A stretch of DNA of 64,000 nucleotides from NCBI GenBank assembly GCA_019638395.1, contig JAHBTX010000004.1, positions 680,411 to 744,410 on the forward strand, written 5' to 3'. The position numbers were made by a program, and so were the translations under genes. Position 1 is the first letter of the stretch. Every line of letters begins with the position of its first letter. The DNA is from Cyclobacteriaceae bacterium. GTDB lineage: Bacteria > Bacteroidota > Bacteroidia > Cytophagales > Cyclobacteriaceae. Below, one piece after another: positions 1 through 8,148 of the stretch. The notes below the pieces were generated by a model. It was not told the DNA's origin. It was given only the letters and a program-made list of their open reading frames with translations, and made no database searches.

Positions 1-687
1 AGCCTTTACCCGGCCGAAATTCAAAAACTGCCTTCCATTGGGTATCGAACCAGCATTAGTGCCGAAGGTATCATTAGCCTGAAGCCCACCTTATTTATTG
101 TGGAAGAAGATTATGTAAAAGCAGAAGTGATTGAACAAATAAAATCGGTAGGGATAAAAGTAGTAGCCATTGAACGCACTTTTTCTTTTGAAGGTACCAG
201 CAACATGATCGAAAAAATTGCGACCACATTGAATCGTTCAGAAGAAGGAAAAAAGCTGATCGCAAAAATTGAAAACGAACTTAGTGAAGCAAAAAAAATA
301 GTTACTCAATCAGGAACAACACCGCGCGTACTGTGTGTATTCAACCGCGATAAGTCGGCATTGAATATTGCCGGTACCCAAACGTTTTCAGAAATTTTAA
401 AGTATGCAGGTGCTACACCAGCTGTTACCGGTGTGGCTGGTTACAAACCACTAAGTACAGAAACCCTTATCACATCAAAAGCTGATTTCATTCTCATGTT
501 TGAAAATGGTGTGCAAGCTTTAGGTGGTGTAGAAGGTGTGTTGGCAATACCGGGTGTACAACAATTACCAGCCGGAAAGAAGAAACAGATTATCGCCATG
601 GATGGGATCAAGCTTTCCAACTTTGGGCCGCGTTTAGGTGAAGCGGTGAAAGAACTCGCCACGCAACTTCATTCGCCTAAGCTATAA
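1..687 (+). CDS. hmuT: Haem ABC transporter substrate-binding protein, 5' end outside window
   Basis: The reading frame is open from base 1, so the gene starts upstream of the window and 228 C-terminal residues are visible. This is the cluster A (HmuT/BtuF-like) type of periplasmic binding protein, which delivers haem to the inner-membrane permease. Family features visible are an early IGYRTSISAEGIISLKPTLF stretch (the conserved 'R.lsaEgilslkPtlvi' segment) and a later TLITSKADFILMF segment. The GTG at 100 is internal and not the start. One base separates the stop from hmuU, and hmuV and hmuS follow, so the operon context supports haem rather than another siderophore. Regulation is not visible because the promoter lies upstream. 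Confidence 0.9.
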   Translation, partial: SLYPAEIQKLPSIGYRTSISAEGIISLKPTLFIVEEDYVKAEVIEQIKSVGIKVVAIERTFSFEGTSNMIEKIATTLNRSEEGKKLIAKIENELSEAKKIVTQSGTTPRVLCVFNRDKSALNIAGTQTFSEILKYAGATPAVTGVAGYKPLSTETLITSKADFILMFENGVQALGGVEGVLAIPGVQQLPAGKKKQIIAMDGIKLSNFGPRLGEAVKELATQLHSPKL

Positions 688-688
688 C

Positions 689-1759
689 ATGATTGCAGCC
701 ATTCCACTAAAACAACAGAAAGTAGGCACTGTACTGGGTGTACTCGCGGTTGTGTTGGTGATGGTAATGCTAGTAGCGTTAAGTATTGGTCAGGTTACCA
801 TTCCGGTAAAAGACATTGTCATGATCATGTTGTATAAAGCAGGACTTACTGCGCAAGAACCTGATGCAGTATTCGAAACTGTTTTGTGGAGCATTCGCTT
901 GCCACGGATTATAATGACAGTTTTAATTGGTGCAGCATTGGCCATAAGTGGCGCAGCCATGCAAGGATTGTTTCGTAATCCATTAGTAGAACCTGGCCTG
1001 ATTGGTGTTTCCAGTGGTGCAGCACTTTCCGTTGTTGCACTTGTTGTATTTGGAAGTGCGTTAATCGGTAATGCAGCTTTTGGTATGAGTGTACTAATGC
1101 CGGTGGTAGCATTTGCCGGTGGCTTTGCGGCAACCATGTTGGTGATGAAGATAGGTCAACAAGTAGGCAAAACAAATATAGCGGTACTTATTCTGGGTGG
1201 CGTGGCCATTAATGCGCTGGCTGGTGCATTAATGGGGCTTGTAATTTTTTATGCCGATGAAAATCAATTACGCATGTTCACTTTCTGGACGTTAGGTGAT
1301 TTAGGTGGAGCTACCTGGCAAAAAGTTTTAATCACCGCCCCGGTTTTGGTTTTATCAAGTGTGTGGATGTTATCCTATCAGTTTCCACTTAATGCTATTG
1401 CCATTGGCGAAGCCGAGGCGTTTCACATGGGTGTGGATGTGGAGCGCGTAAAAAAATCAATTGTGTTTTTTAGTGCACTGGCAGTAGGCGTAAGTGTATC
1501 GTTGGCAGGAATAATCGGGTTTATTGGATTGGTGGTTCCACATTTGGTGCGGGTAATTTTTCGTGCCGATAACCGGTTGGTATTACCGGCTTCCTTATTA
1601 GGCGGCCCCATCTTGTTATTGCTTTCCGATTTAGTAGCCCGTACACTGGTAGCTCCTTCCGAACTTCCGATTGGAGTTGTAACGGCTTTAATCGGGGCAC
1701 CCTTCTTTATTTTTTTGCTGATAGGAGCAAATCATAAAAATGAATTCAATACACGATGA
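689..1759 (+). CDS. hmuU: Haem ABC transporter permease (FecCD family)
   Basis: A 356-residue polytopic protein of the FecCD/BtuC type that forms the inner-membrane channel for haem. The sequence shows an N-terminal membrane segment, then IRLPRIIMTVLIGAALAISGAAMQGLFRNPLVEPGLIGVSSGA-type conserved blocks (about residues 69-110), and near the C terminus the GFIGLVVPHLVR signature that contacts the ATPase. Length is normal for the family. It starts one base after hmuT and its stop overlaps the hmuV start as ATGA (1756-1759), indicating translational coupling. Confidence 0.93.
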   Translation: MIAAIPLKQQKVGTVLGVLAVVLVMVMLVALSIGQVTIPVKDIVMIMLYKAGLTAQEPDAVFETVLWSIRLPRIIMTVLIGAALAISGAAMQGLFRNPLVEPGLIGVSSGAALSVVALVVFGSALIGNAAFGMSVLMPVVAFAGGFAATMLVMKIGQQVGKTNIAVLILGGVAINALAGALMGLVIFYADENQLRMFTFWTLGDLGGATWQKVLITAPVLVLSSVWMLSYQFPLNAIAIGEAEAFHMGVDVERVKKSIVFFSALAVGVSVSLAGIIGFIGLVVPHLVRVIFRADNRLVLPASLLGGPILLLLSDLVARTLVAPSELPIGVVTALIGAPFFIFLLIGANHKNEFNTR

Positions 1760-2562
1760 TTGAGGCGAAGCATATCAGATTATCCATAAATGGAAAGTCA
1801 TTATTGAATGATGTAAACCTTTCGGTACAACCCGGAACGTTTACCGCAATAGCCGGCCCAAATGGTGCGGGCAAAAGTTCTTTGTTGAAAATTTTATCGC
1901 ACGAGTTAACTCATTATAAAGGTGAAGTTCGCATCAATGATGTGATTGCTTCCTCCTACTCAGTAGCACAACTTTCGGCTGTGCGTGCGGTGTTGCCACA
2001 ACATTCGCATGTTCAGTTTCCATTTACGGTAAAGCAAATTGTGGAGATGGGTAGGCAGCACTTTAAAAGTACCTCTAAAAATAATGATGCCTTGCTGGAG
2101 GAAGTTATGGAACTTACCGGTGTGGCGGATTGGGCCAATCGAAACTACCTTACCTTATCGGGAGGCGAACAACAACGGGTACAACTTGCACGTGTGCTGG
2201 CCCAGGTGTGGGATCAAAAAACATTTCCAAGATATGTTCTGCTGGACGAGCCTACATCCAGTCTTGACATTGCCCAGCAACAACTCATTTTTAGTCTCGT
2301 AAAAAAAGCTTGCGAACGTAACATTGGTGTGCTGGCTGTTGTCCACGATTTAAATCAGGCGGTTCAATTTGCCGATCATCTTTATTTTATGCGCGATGGT
2401 GCTGTTGTTGCGCAAGGCGAATCCAAAGAAGTATTTACTAAAACCAATATTGAAGAAACTTTTTGTTGTCGGGTAAACGTATATCACGATCCGTGTACTA
2501 ATTGCCCGTACATCGTACCCGAACGAACTACATTATCTAATCTAAAAATTGCATCTGTATGA
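1756..2562 (+). CDS. hmuV: Haem ABC transporter ATP-binding protein
   Basis: A 268-residue ABC ATPase energising the HmuTU haem importer. It has Walker A GPNGAGKSS (about residues 35-43), the signature LSGGEQQRVQLAR, Walker B VLLDEPTSSLD and the H-loop VVHDLNQA. Start and stop both sit in ATGA overlaps with hmuU and hmuS, so the operon is tightly coupled. The C-terminal tail is odd: it carries four cysteines in a CC...C..C arrangement (ETFCCRVNVYHDPCTNCP), where HmuV proteins I know end in a His/Pro-rich tail without such a cluster. That tail could be a metal or haem contact, which is only an inference. Confidence 0.92.
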   Translation: MIEAKHIRLSINGKSLLNDVNLSVQPGTFTAIAGPNGAGKSSLLKILSHELTHYKGEVRINDVIASSYSVAQLSAVRAVLPQHSHVQFPFTVKQIVEMGRQHFKSTSKNNDALLEEVMELTGVADWANRNYLTLSGGEQQRVQLARVLAQVWDQKTFPRYVLLDEPTSSLDIAQQQLIFSLVKKACERNIGVLAVVHDLNQAVQFADHLYFMRDGAVVAQGESKEVFTKTNIEETFCCRVNVYHDPCTNCPYIVPERTTLSNLKIASV

Positions 2563-3638
2563 ACGCTGTTGCCGAATCAAAAGCTTCCACATTGCGAGCT
2601 GCATGGGAAGAACTGAAAAAATCTAAACCGCCCCTTCGCATTCGCGATTGTGCACAAGAACTTGGTGTAAGTGAAGCCGAGTTGTTAGCCACAACCGTAG
2701 GCGATTATACAACTAAACTGGAAGGTGATTGGACAAAACTTGTTGAACGATTGCCCGAGTTGGGTCGGGTAATGTCGCTTACGCGAAACGAAGGTTGTGT
2801 ATTGGAACATAAAGGTCCGTTTCAGAAAGTTGAAATTATGGGGCCACCTACCCACCGCATGGCAACGGTTATAGGCCCTATCGAAACCCGGGTATTTTTC
2901 TCAGCCTGGAAATTTGGTTTTGCAGTTAAGCTACAAACACCGCATGGGTTACAACAAAGTATCCAGATTTTTGATGAAGCCGGAAATGCAGTAACAAAAA
3001 TATTTCTGGTGGCTGCTGGCCCTGGTAATAAAGCCGGTAGTAATCAGGAAGCCTATGATCAATTGGTTAATGATTTTACGGCTGCCGATCAGTCAACCGA
3101 AATAGCGGTAACAGTTGTGCGCGAAATGCCTACCAAAGCTATTGCGGATGTTGATAAAGAAACTTTGCTGACTGAATGGGAAAACATGAAAGACACGCAC
3201 GATTTTTTTGGCATGTTACGTAAGCACCAGGTAAACCGGTTGGATGCAGTTGTATTATCGGAGGGAAGGTTTTCAGAACGCATTCAAAAATCATCGTTAA
3301 AGAATTTGCTGGAGACTGCGGCCAGTGAGCATTTGCCCATCATGGTGTTTGCCGGAAGTCGTGGAAACATTCAGATCCACCAGGGGAAAATTCAAACCAT
3401 TCGGGTAATGGATAACTGGTTGAACATTCTCGATCCTGATTTTAACATGCACTTGCGTGAAGACCTGATTGATACGGCCTGGATTGTGAAGAAGCCTACT
3501 ACCGATGGTGTGGTTACTGCCATTGAAGTATTTGATAAGAATAAAGAAATGATTGTGCAGTTCTTTGGGTTACGTAAGCCGGGTATTCCCGAGTTGGAAA
3601 AATGGCGCACACTGGTAGCCAGCTTACCACGCGCCTGA
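2559..3638 (+). CDS. hmuS: Haem-degrading/haem-handling protein HmuS/HemS
   Basis: A 359-residue cytoplasmic protein of the HemS/ChuS/HmuS family, which binds imported haem and degrades it or hands it on. The protein is a tandem repeat of two similar halves, each with an RVMSLTRN-like or AGSRGNIQIHQGKIQTIRVM block; the N-terminal half has the RIRDCAQELGVSEAELLAT opening typical of the family. The C-terminal half carries the LNILDPDFNMHLREDLIDTAWIV-type block (about residues 289-310). It overlaps hmuV by 4 nt and is the last gene of the operon. Length matches the family. Confidence 0.92.
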   Translation: MNAVAESKASTLRAAWEELKKSKPPLRIRDCAQELGVSEAELLATTVGDYTTKLEGDWTKLVERLPELGRVMSLTRNEGCVLEHKGPFQKVEIMGPPTHRMATVIGPIETRVFFSAWKFGFAVKLQTPHGLQQSIQIFDEAGNAVTKIFLVAAGPGNKAGSNQEAYDQLVNDFTAADQSTEIAVTVVREMPTKAIADVDKETLLTEWENMKDTHDFFGMLRKHQVNRLDAVVLSEGRFSERIQKSSLKNLLETAASEHLPIMVFAGSRGNIQIHQGKIQTIRVMDNWLNILDPDFNMHLREDLIDTAWIVKKPTTDGVVTAIEVFDKNKEMIVQFFGLRKPGIPELEKWRTLVASLPRA

Positions 3639-3659
3639 TTTTAAAAACTTTGATTTTAA

Positions 3660-3697
3660 ATGCGGGATTCTTTACTTTCAAAAAAAGAATCCCGCAT
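3660..3697. promoter_or_regulatory. Perfect 14-bp inverted repeat containing the start codon of the next gene
   Basis: The arms are ATGCGGGATTCTTT at 3660-3673 and AAAGAATCCCGCAT at 3684-3697, with a 10-nt loop. No T-run follows on the + strand, so it is not a textbook intrinsic terminator. The 3' arm holds the first two bases of the ATG at 3696. The structure could terminate the hmu operon, or could hide the start of the downstream acyltransferase in mRNA. Confidence 0.75.
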
Positions 3698-4808
3698 GTC
3701 ATTAGACCAAAACCGCTACCTCTCCCTCGATGTCTTCCGGGGCATGGATGTTGCCCTGATGATCGTTGTTAATTCATTGGGCAGTTCCAACACCTATTCG
3801 CCTTTGTTGCATGCCGAGTGGCATGGCTTCACGCTCACAGATCTGGTCTTTCCTACATTCTTATTTGTGGTGGGCAATGCCATGAGTTTTAGTCAGGAGA
3901 AGTATGAAGCTGCTGGTGAAGGTCCATTTTTAATGAAGGTATTGAAGCGTACGCTGATCATTTTCCTGCTTGGCTACCTGATGTATTGGTTTCCTTTTGT
4001 AGCACAGAATGGAGTCGGTGAATGGGTTTTTAAACCCTTTGAAACTACGCGTGTGTTTGGCGTGTTGCAGCGCATTGCCTTGTGCTATGGTATTGCATCG
4101 CTGATTATCCATTATTTCAAAATAAAAGGCGCATTATTATTTAGTGTATTAGCGCTTATACTCTACAGAGTTATACTTTTTGAGTTTGGCGATCTTACAA
4201 TGGAAGGAAATGCCGGTACTAAACTTGATTTATGGTTGCTCGGTGCTAATCATTTGTACCATGGCGAAGGCGTGGCGTTCGATCCGGAAGGATTACTGAG
4301 TACGCTGCCAGCCACCGTAAACGTTATTGCAGGTTATGTGGCCGGTATGTTTCTACAGCGAAGTGGAAAAAACTATGAAACCATTGCCAAGCTTCTTATG
4401 GTAGGAGCGGTGTTATTGGTTATGGCAAGCTGGTGGGGTTTGATGTTTCCCATCAATAAAAAATTATGGACCAGTACGTATGTGTTACATACAGTTGGTA
4501 TTGACCTGATGATACTGGCTGTGTTGGTCTTTGTTATCGAAATAGCCAAGCTGAATAAATGGACTTACTTCTTTGAAGTATTTGGTAAGAATACATTGTT
4601 TATTTACCTGCTATCCGAAGTGTTTGTGATTTTGATGTGGACATTTAGTGTGGGTGATAGCGATTTGTATGGTTGGATTTACAAAAACATATTTCAATCG
4701 TGGGCTGGCGATTACAATGGCTCGGTATTATTTGCTCTTTGGGTAATGTTTACCTGTTGGGTGGTAGGCTATTGGATGGATAAGAAAAAGATTTATGTAA
4801 AGGTGTGA
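3696..4808 (+). CDS. Membrane acyltransferase, heparan-alpha-glucosaminide N-acetyltransferase-like (COG4299/DUF5009)
   Basis: A 370-residue multispanning inner-membrane protein. It opens with RYLSLDVFRGMDVALMIVVN, the conserved start of this family, whose aspartate/arginine block is shared with acyltransferases acting on sugars at the membrane. About ten hydrophobic segments follow, with the typical GVLQRIALCY and NTLFIYLLSEV blocks. I prefer ATG 3696 to the in-frame ATG at 3660, because the family begins with the RYLSLD block and both ATGs lie in the arms of a perfect hairpin. Bacterial members are thought to acylate cell-surface glycans, but the true substrate is not shown by the sequence. 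It is convergent with the SPFH gene. Confidence 0.85.
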   Translation: MSLDQNRYLSLDVFRGMDVALMIVVNSLGSSNTYSPLLHAEWHGFTLTDLVFPTFLFVVGNAMSFSQEKYEAAGEGPFLMKVLKRTLIIFLLGYLMYWFPFVAQNGVGEWVFKPFETTRVFGVLQRIALCYGIASLIIHYFKIKGALLFSVLALILYRVILFEFGDLTMEGNAGTKLDLWLLGANHLYHGEGVAFDPEGLLSTLPATVNVIAGYVAGMFLQRSGKNYETIAKLLMVGAVLLVMASWWGLMFPINKKLWTSTYVLHTVGIDLMILAVLVFVIEIAKLNKWTYFFEVFGKNTLFIYLLSEVFVILMWTFSVGDSDLYGWIYKNIFQSWAGDYNGSVLFALWVMFTCWVVGYWMDKKKIYVKV

Positions 4809-4820
4809 TGAGTTTAAATT

Positions 4821-4892
4821 AACCGCAGAGTGCGCTGAGATTCGCAAAGAATATTTTCTTGGGCTTTGCCTATCTCTGTGTCCTCTGCGGTT
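4821..4892. repeat. REP-like imperfect hairpin between convergent genes
   Basis: Terminal arms AACCGCAGAG (4821-4830) and CTCTGCGGTT (4883-4892) are perfectly complementary. The inner parts continue pairing imperfectly (GAGATTCGCAAAG against CTTTGCCTATCTC). The 'CCGCAGAG...CTCTGCGG' pattern is a common dispersed intergenic hairpin in many bacteria. It lies between stops at 4808 (+) and 4903 (-) and may act as a bidirectional terminator. A looser relative of the same type (CTTTGCGG...CTTTGCGAACC) lies near 56700. Confidence 0.65.
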
Positions 4893-4902
4893 GAATATAA
4901 AT

Positions 4903-5682
4903 TTATTCTTTCGGGTTTATCAGCATAGGCGATTTGCCATCGGTAATAATTGTTTTAGTGTTAGGTGATTTGGCAAGTTCGCGGAAAGCTTCAATGCTTT
5001 GCCATTCGATAATATTTTTGTTCAAACCTTCCGAAATTATTTTCTGCGCATCGCGAATCCCTTCAGCTTCTATTTTTTTACGTTCGGCTTCACGCTTTTC
5101 ACGCTCCAGTAAAAACTCCATGCGCTGCGCTACCTGTTCGGCCTCTAACTTTTCTTCAACTGCGCGAGCAAGGCCAGCCGGTAGCTGAATGTTTTTTAAC
5201 AGTACGGCTTCAACCAAAAATCCACGCGGTACTAATAGTTCAGACATTTGCGTGGCAATCTCCTTTTCAATTACAGCCCGTTGTGCTGAGTGCATATCCT
5301 TGGCAAAGAAACGTGAACACACATCGGCTGCAGTAGAACGAAATACGCTGCTGATTACATTTTGTTCATTACCCACACCAATGTTCTCAACAATATAAGG
5401 CGCTTTGTTGGGCTCGATCCTGTACAGAATTGAAATCACGGCCGCTACATTCAAACCTTCTTTCGAGGGTAGATTCGAACTGATTTCCATATTCATGGTG
5501 CGGATAGGCATTTTGATAACGGTGCTGGTAAACGGATTAAACCCAACCGAACCCGGTTGAATTATTTTCTGGTTTAAAACACCAAGCCTTCGTTTCATAC
5601 CAACTTCGCCTTGCCGAACGATGGCACAGCTTGAAAATGCAAAGGTGCTAATAATGAATAAGACATACTGAATTGTTCTCAT
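4903..5682 (-). CDS. SPFH/prohibitin-family lipoprotein
   Basis: A 259-residue protein with an N-terminal hydrophobic segment ending in a lipobox (FSSC, Cys19), so it is probably a lipid-anchored periplasmic-side protein. The SPFH core follows (GEVGMKRRLGVL, then MPIRTMNMEI...SKEGLNVAAVISILYRIEP), with a C-terminal coiled coil rich in Glu/Arg/Lys (AVEEKLEAEQVAQRMEFLLEREKREAERKKIEAEG). Prohibitins scaffold membrane domains and FtsH-type proteases; ftsH lies 40 kb away here, so no link is implied. It starts at ATG 5682. The lipobox in place of a plain transmembrane anchor is unusual for the family outside Bacteroidota. Confidence 0.85.
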   Translation of the reverse strand: MRTIQYVLFIISTFAFSSCAIVRQGEVGMKRRLGVLNQKIIQPGSVGFNPFTSTVIKMPIRTMNMEISSNLPSKEGLNVAAVISILYRIEPNKAPYIVENIGVGNEQNVISSVFRSTAADVCSRFFAKDMHSAQRAVIEKEIATQMSELLVPRGFLVEAVLLKNIQLPAGLARAVEEKLEAEQVAQRMEFLLEREKREAERKKIEAEGIRDAQKIISEGLNKNIIEWQSIEAFRELAKSPNTKTIITDGKSPMLINPKE

Positions 5683-5741
5683 ATCAGATTAAGTTAAGAG
5701 TGAATAATAAAATAAATAAAATGGGTAATCGCGGTTGCGAT

Positions 5742-6017
5742 CTAAGTCAGTATAGCCCGATGGTAAAGCCAGCGGCTAATAGTTAATGCAGGTTGAGAAT
5801 TCGGGTATCCAGTTGAAGTTGGTATTACGGGAGCAACTATGAAAACGTAACGATCAATTTTTTTGAGAACAAGTTGCTGTTGTGGAATAGATTCTTCTTT
5901 CGTGCTCGAGGTTTCTTCAACAATTTCAAACTGTACCGACTGCATGTAAGTACCAATGTTGCGAACCACCAACAACGCAGAAAAGATAACAAGTAAAATT
6001 CTCAAGCTGTTAATCAT
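5742..6017 (-). CDS. Small single-span membrane or secreted protein, unknown function
   Basis: A 91-residue reading frame with ATG start and an N-terminal hydrophobic segment (LRILLVIFSALLVV), then a polar linker and a Pro/Ser-rich tail ending in HRAILT. It lies alone on the minus strand between the SPFH gene and dnaX, 59 bp upstream of the SPFH start, and could be co-transcribed with it. I do not recognise the family. Coding potential rests on the signal-like start and on the lack of a competing frame. Confidence 0.45.
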   Translation of the reverse strand: MINSLRILLVIFSALLVVRNIGTYMQSVQFEIVEETSSTKEESIPQQQLVLKKIDRYVFIVAPVIPTSTGYPNSQPALTISRWLYHRAILT

Positions 6018-6116
6018 GTGTCAGTACTTAACTCTAAGTAACGACAATTAAGAGGTTTGGTTTAGATCAAACCTAATGAAGAATCGGAAATGGCAAAACT
6101 ACCAGCTAATAAAAAA

Positions 6117-7804
6117 TTAAAAATCAGGGTCTAACCCAAACTTATCCTGCAATTTTTTTAGCAAAGGATTTTTTTCAACCAGCGCATCAAACTTTTCTTT
6201 GTTCGTGTAGGCCATGCGCCTGGTTTCGAACTGTGCAAACTGATATTCCAACTGAATTAAACTGTTATTCAGGTTATCGCGCAAGTAAGTGAGCAGATCA
6301 GATTTAATGGTGTGCAACAACGGTTCTTCCACCGGGTTGGTAAGGGTAAGGTTTATTACATTGTTTTGAAACGTGAAGGGTTGCTTCAATAAATGATACT
6401 CGGCAACCTGGGTTTTCTTTGACTCTGCAAACTCATTCCACACCTTAATAAGTTCTGCTTCTTTTACCGGTTTGTTTTCTTTTGCCGGTGTTACAACAAC
6501 GGGTTTGGTTGTTTCCTCTTTTACTTTTCCTTTTAAAAGGTTGCTGAGGTTTAAAGTAGTCCTGGGCTTATTACTTTCGTCAGCCGTTTTAGCTATCGGT
6601 TCTTTTACAACTTTAGCAACAAGGTTTACGGTTTCAATCGCTTCCGCAGAAACGGGAGCAGCGTTTGATTCAACTACCGGAACGGTATTGGTTACGGGTT
6701 CAATTTTTTTTTTAATCCCTCCTGAAAAGGAGCAGCACCGTTTACTTTTAATACCGAATTAACATGAGCCATTTTCATCAGCGCAAGTTCAACCAACAGC
6801 CGCTGGTTTTTGCTGCTCTTGTAATTCATGTCGCACTGGTTAGCAATATTTAACCACGACAATAAAAGCGATGCCGTGGCTATTGCCGTTTGCTCTAAGT
6901 ATTTTTTACGGGTGCTTTCGGGTACATCCATCAGGTCAACGGTTCGGGCATCCTGGGCAACCAATAAATTGCGCAGGTGATCGCTCAGGCCTACTATAAA
7001 GTTGTGGCCATCAAAACCTTTTTTCAGAATTTCATCCAACAACAAAAGTGGTTGCGCGTGGTTTTCTGAAAGCAATCCATCCACTACCTTGAAGTAATAA
7101 TCATGATCAAGAATGTGGAGGTTGTTCAATACATTTTTAAACGTTACCTCGTTGCCCGATGAAAACGTTACCATCAGGTCGAAGATGGAAAGCGCATCGC
7201 GTAAAGCACCATCCGCTTTTTGGGCGATCAAGTGCAGCGCTTCTTCTTCGGCTTTTATATTTTCGCGATCAGCAACTTTTTTAAGTTGCCGTGCAATATC
7301 CGAAACCTGAATGCGGTTGAAGTCAAAAATCTGGCACCGCGAAAGGATGGTGGGTATCACCTTATGCTTTTCGGTGGTAGCTAAAATAAAAATGGCGTAC
7401 GCGGGTGGCTCTTCCAGTGTTTTCAAAAATGCATTGAAAGCCTGGTTGGAGAGCATGTGTACCTCGTCAATAATATACACTTTAAATTTTCCAAACTGGG
7501 GTGGGTAGCGTACCTGGTCTATCAGGTTGCGGATGTCATCTACCGAGTTGTTGGACGCAGCGTCCAGTTCAAAAATATTAAGTGAGTTTACTTCGGCCCG
7601 CTCCTCAAAACCATTAATCATGCGGGCAACAATGCGTGCACAGGTTGTTTTACCAACGCCACGCGGCCCGCAAAACAACAAGGCTTGTGCAAGTTTGTTG
7701 TTATCGATGGCATTTTTAAGTGTAGTGGTAATATGCTCCTGCCCCACCACTTCTTCGAAACCAAGCGGGCGATACTTACGAGCCGATACCACAAAATTTT
7801 CCAT
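6117..7804 (-). CDS. dnaX: DNA polymerase III subunit gamma/tau, tau made by -1 frameshift or slippage
   Basis: The clamp-loader ATPase subunit. Zero-frame reading from ATG 7804 gives 370 residues ending at 6692: Walker A GPRGVGKTT (46-54), DEVH box, the LSRCQIFDF sensor region and the lid and collar domains, which together equal a gamma protein. The zero frame stops (TTG AAC CCG TAA) just after a run of ten A on the coding strand (6704-6713). The -1 frame is open from the run to 6117 and encodes the linker and the Bacteroidota-type tau C terminus (WNEFAESKK...DKFGLDPDF). One base re-read gives a 562-residue tau. The run is preceded by AGGAGG. A TTG at 7813 is an alternative start. The four-cysteine zinc module normally between Walker A and DEVH is absent. 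A homopolymer sequencing error is the main alternative. Confidence 0.93.
6704..6723 (-). promoter_or_regulatory. Probable dnaX recoding site: A10 slippery run with upstream AGGAGG
   Basis: On the minus strand AGGAGG (6723-6718) is followed by GATT and then ten A (6713-6704), and the zero-frame stop TAA follows 9 nt later. A 5-bp hairpin TACCG-TTC-CGGTA lies downstream (6674-6686). In E. coli dnaX, -1 frameshifting occurs on A AAA AAG with an upstream SD-like stimulator; in Thermus dnaX, transcriptional slippage on A9 does the job. Either mechanism fits here; a run of ten A favours RNA polymerase slippage, while the SD-like box favours ribosomal shifting. Confidence 0.8.
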
Positions 7805-7932
7805 CGGCCGCAAGATAGTTTAATTTGAAAATTGGACAATTTGAAATTTAAAATTTTAAGGCTAAGTCTTTTACGGTAGATTTACTATAAAAATGCGAAG
7901 TAGTATCGTATTTTTACTTTAAACATACTTGC

Positions 7933-8148
7933 ATGAAAATCACCGCGTTAGTTCCTGAATCTTTAATGGATGAGGTAAAAAAATATTCTGGGGGAAAGAA
8001 TGTTACTGAAAGTCTGATAATTGCTTTAACTGACTATACTAACAGGCAAAAGCTGAGGAAGGCGATTCAAAAGTTGAAAAAGAACCCACTTGAGTTTGCT
8101 GATGATTTTAATGCAGAAAAAATCCGCAAGGTTAACCGCGATTTATGA
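7933..8148 (+). CDS. Type II antitoxin, VapB-like (DUF2191-type)
   Basis: A 71-residue protein with a short ribbon-helix-helix-like N terminus (MKITALVPESLMDEVKKYSG, then NVTESLIIALTDYTNR) and a charged C-terminal tail for toxin binding. This is the usual form of antitoxins paired with PIN ribonucleases in Bacteroidota. The stop overlaps the toxin start as ATGA (8145-8148). The toxin gene is damaged, so the antitoxin is now orphaned or may serve another PIN toxin in the genome. Confidence 0.75.
   Translation: MKITALVPESLMDEVKKYSGGKNVTESLIIALTDYTNRQKLRKAIQKLKKNPLEFADDFNAEKIRKVNRDL

Noticed and set aside
6472-6762. + strand reading frame of 96 codons over the tau part of dnaX
   Set aside because: It mirrors the tau linker frame and has no start context or family; the dnaX frameshift explains the open frames here.
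6692-7804. dnaX as a frameshifted pseudogene
   Set aside because: dnaX is essential, both frames are intact on either side of the A-run, and such recoding is an established feature of dnaX in other bacteria.
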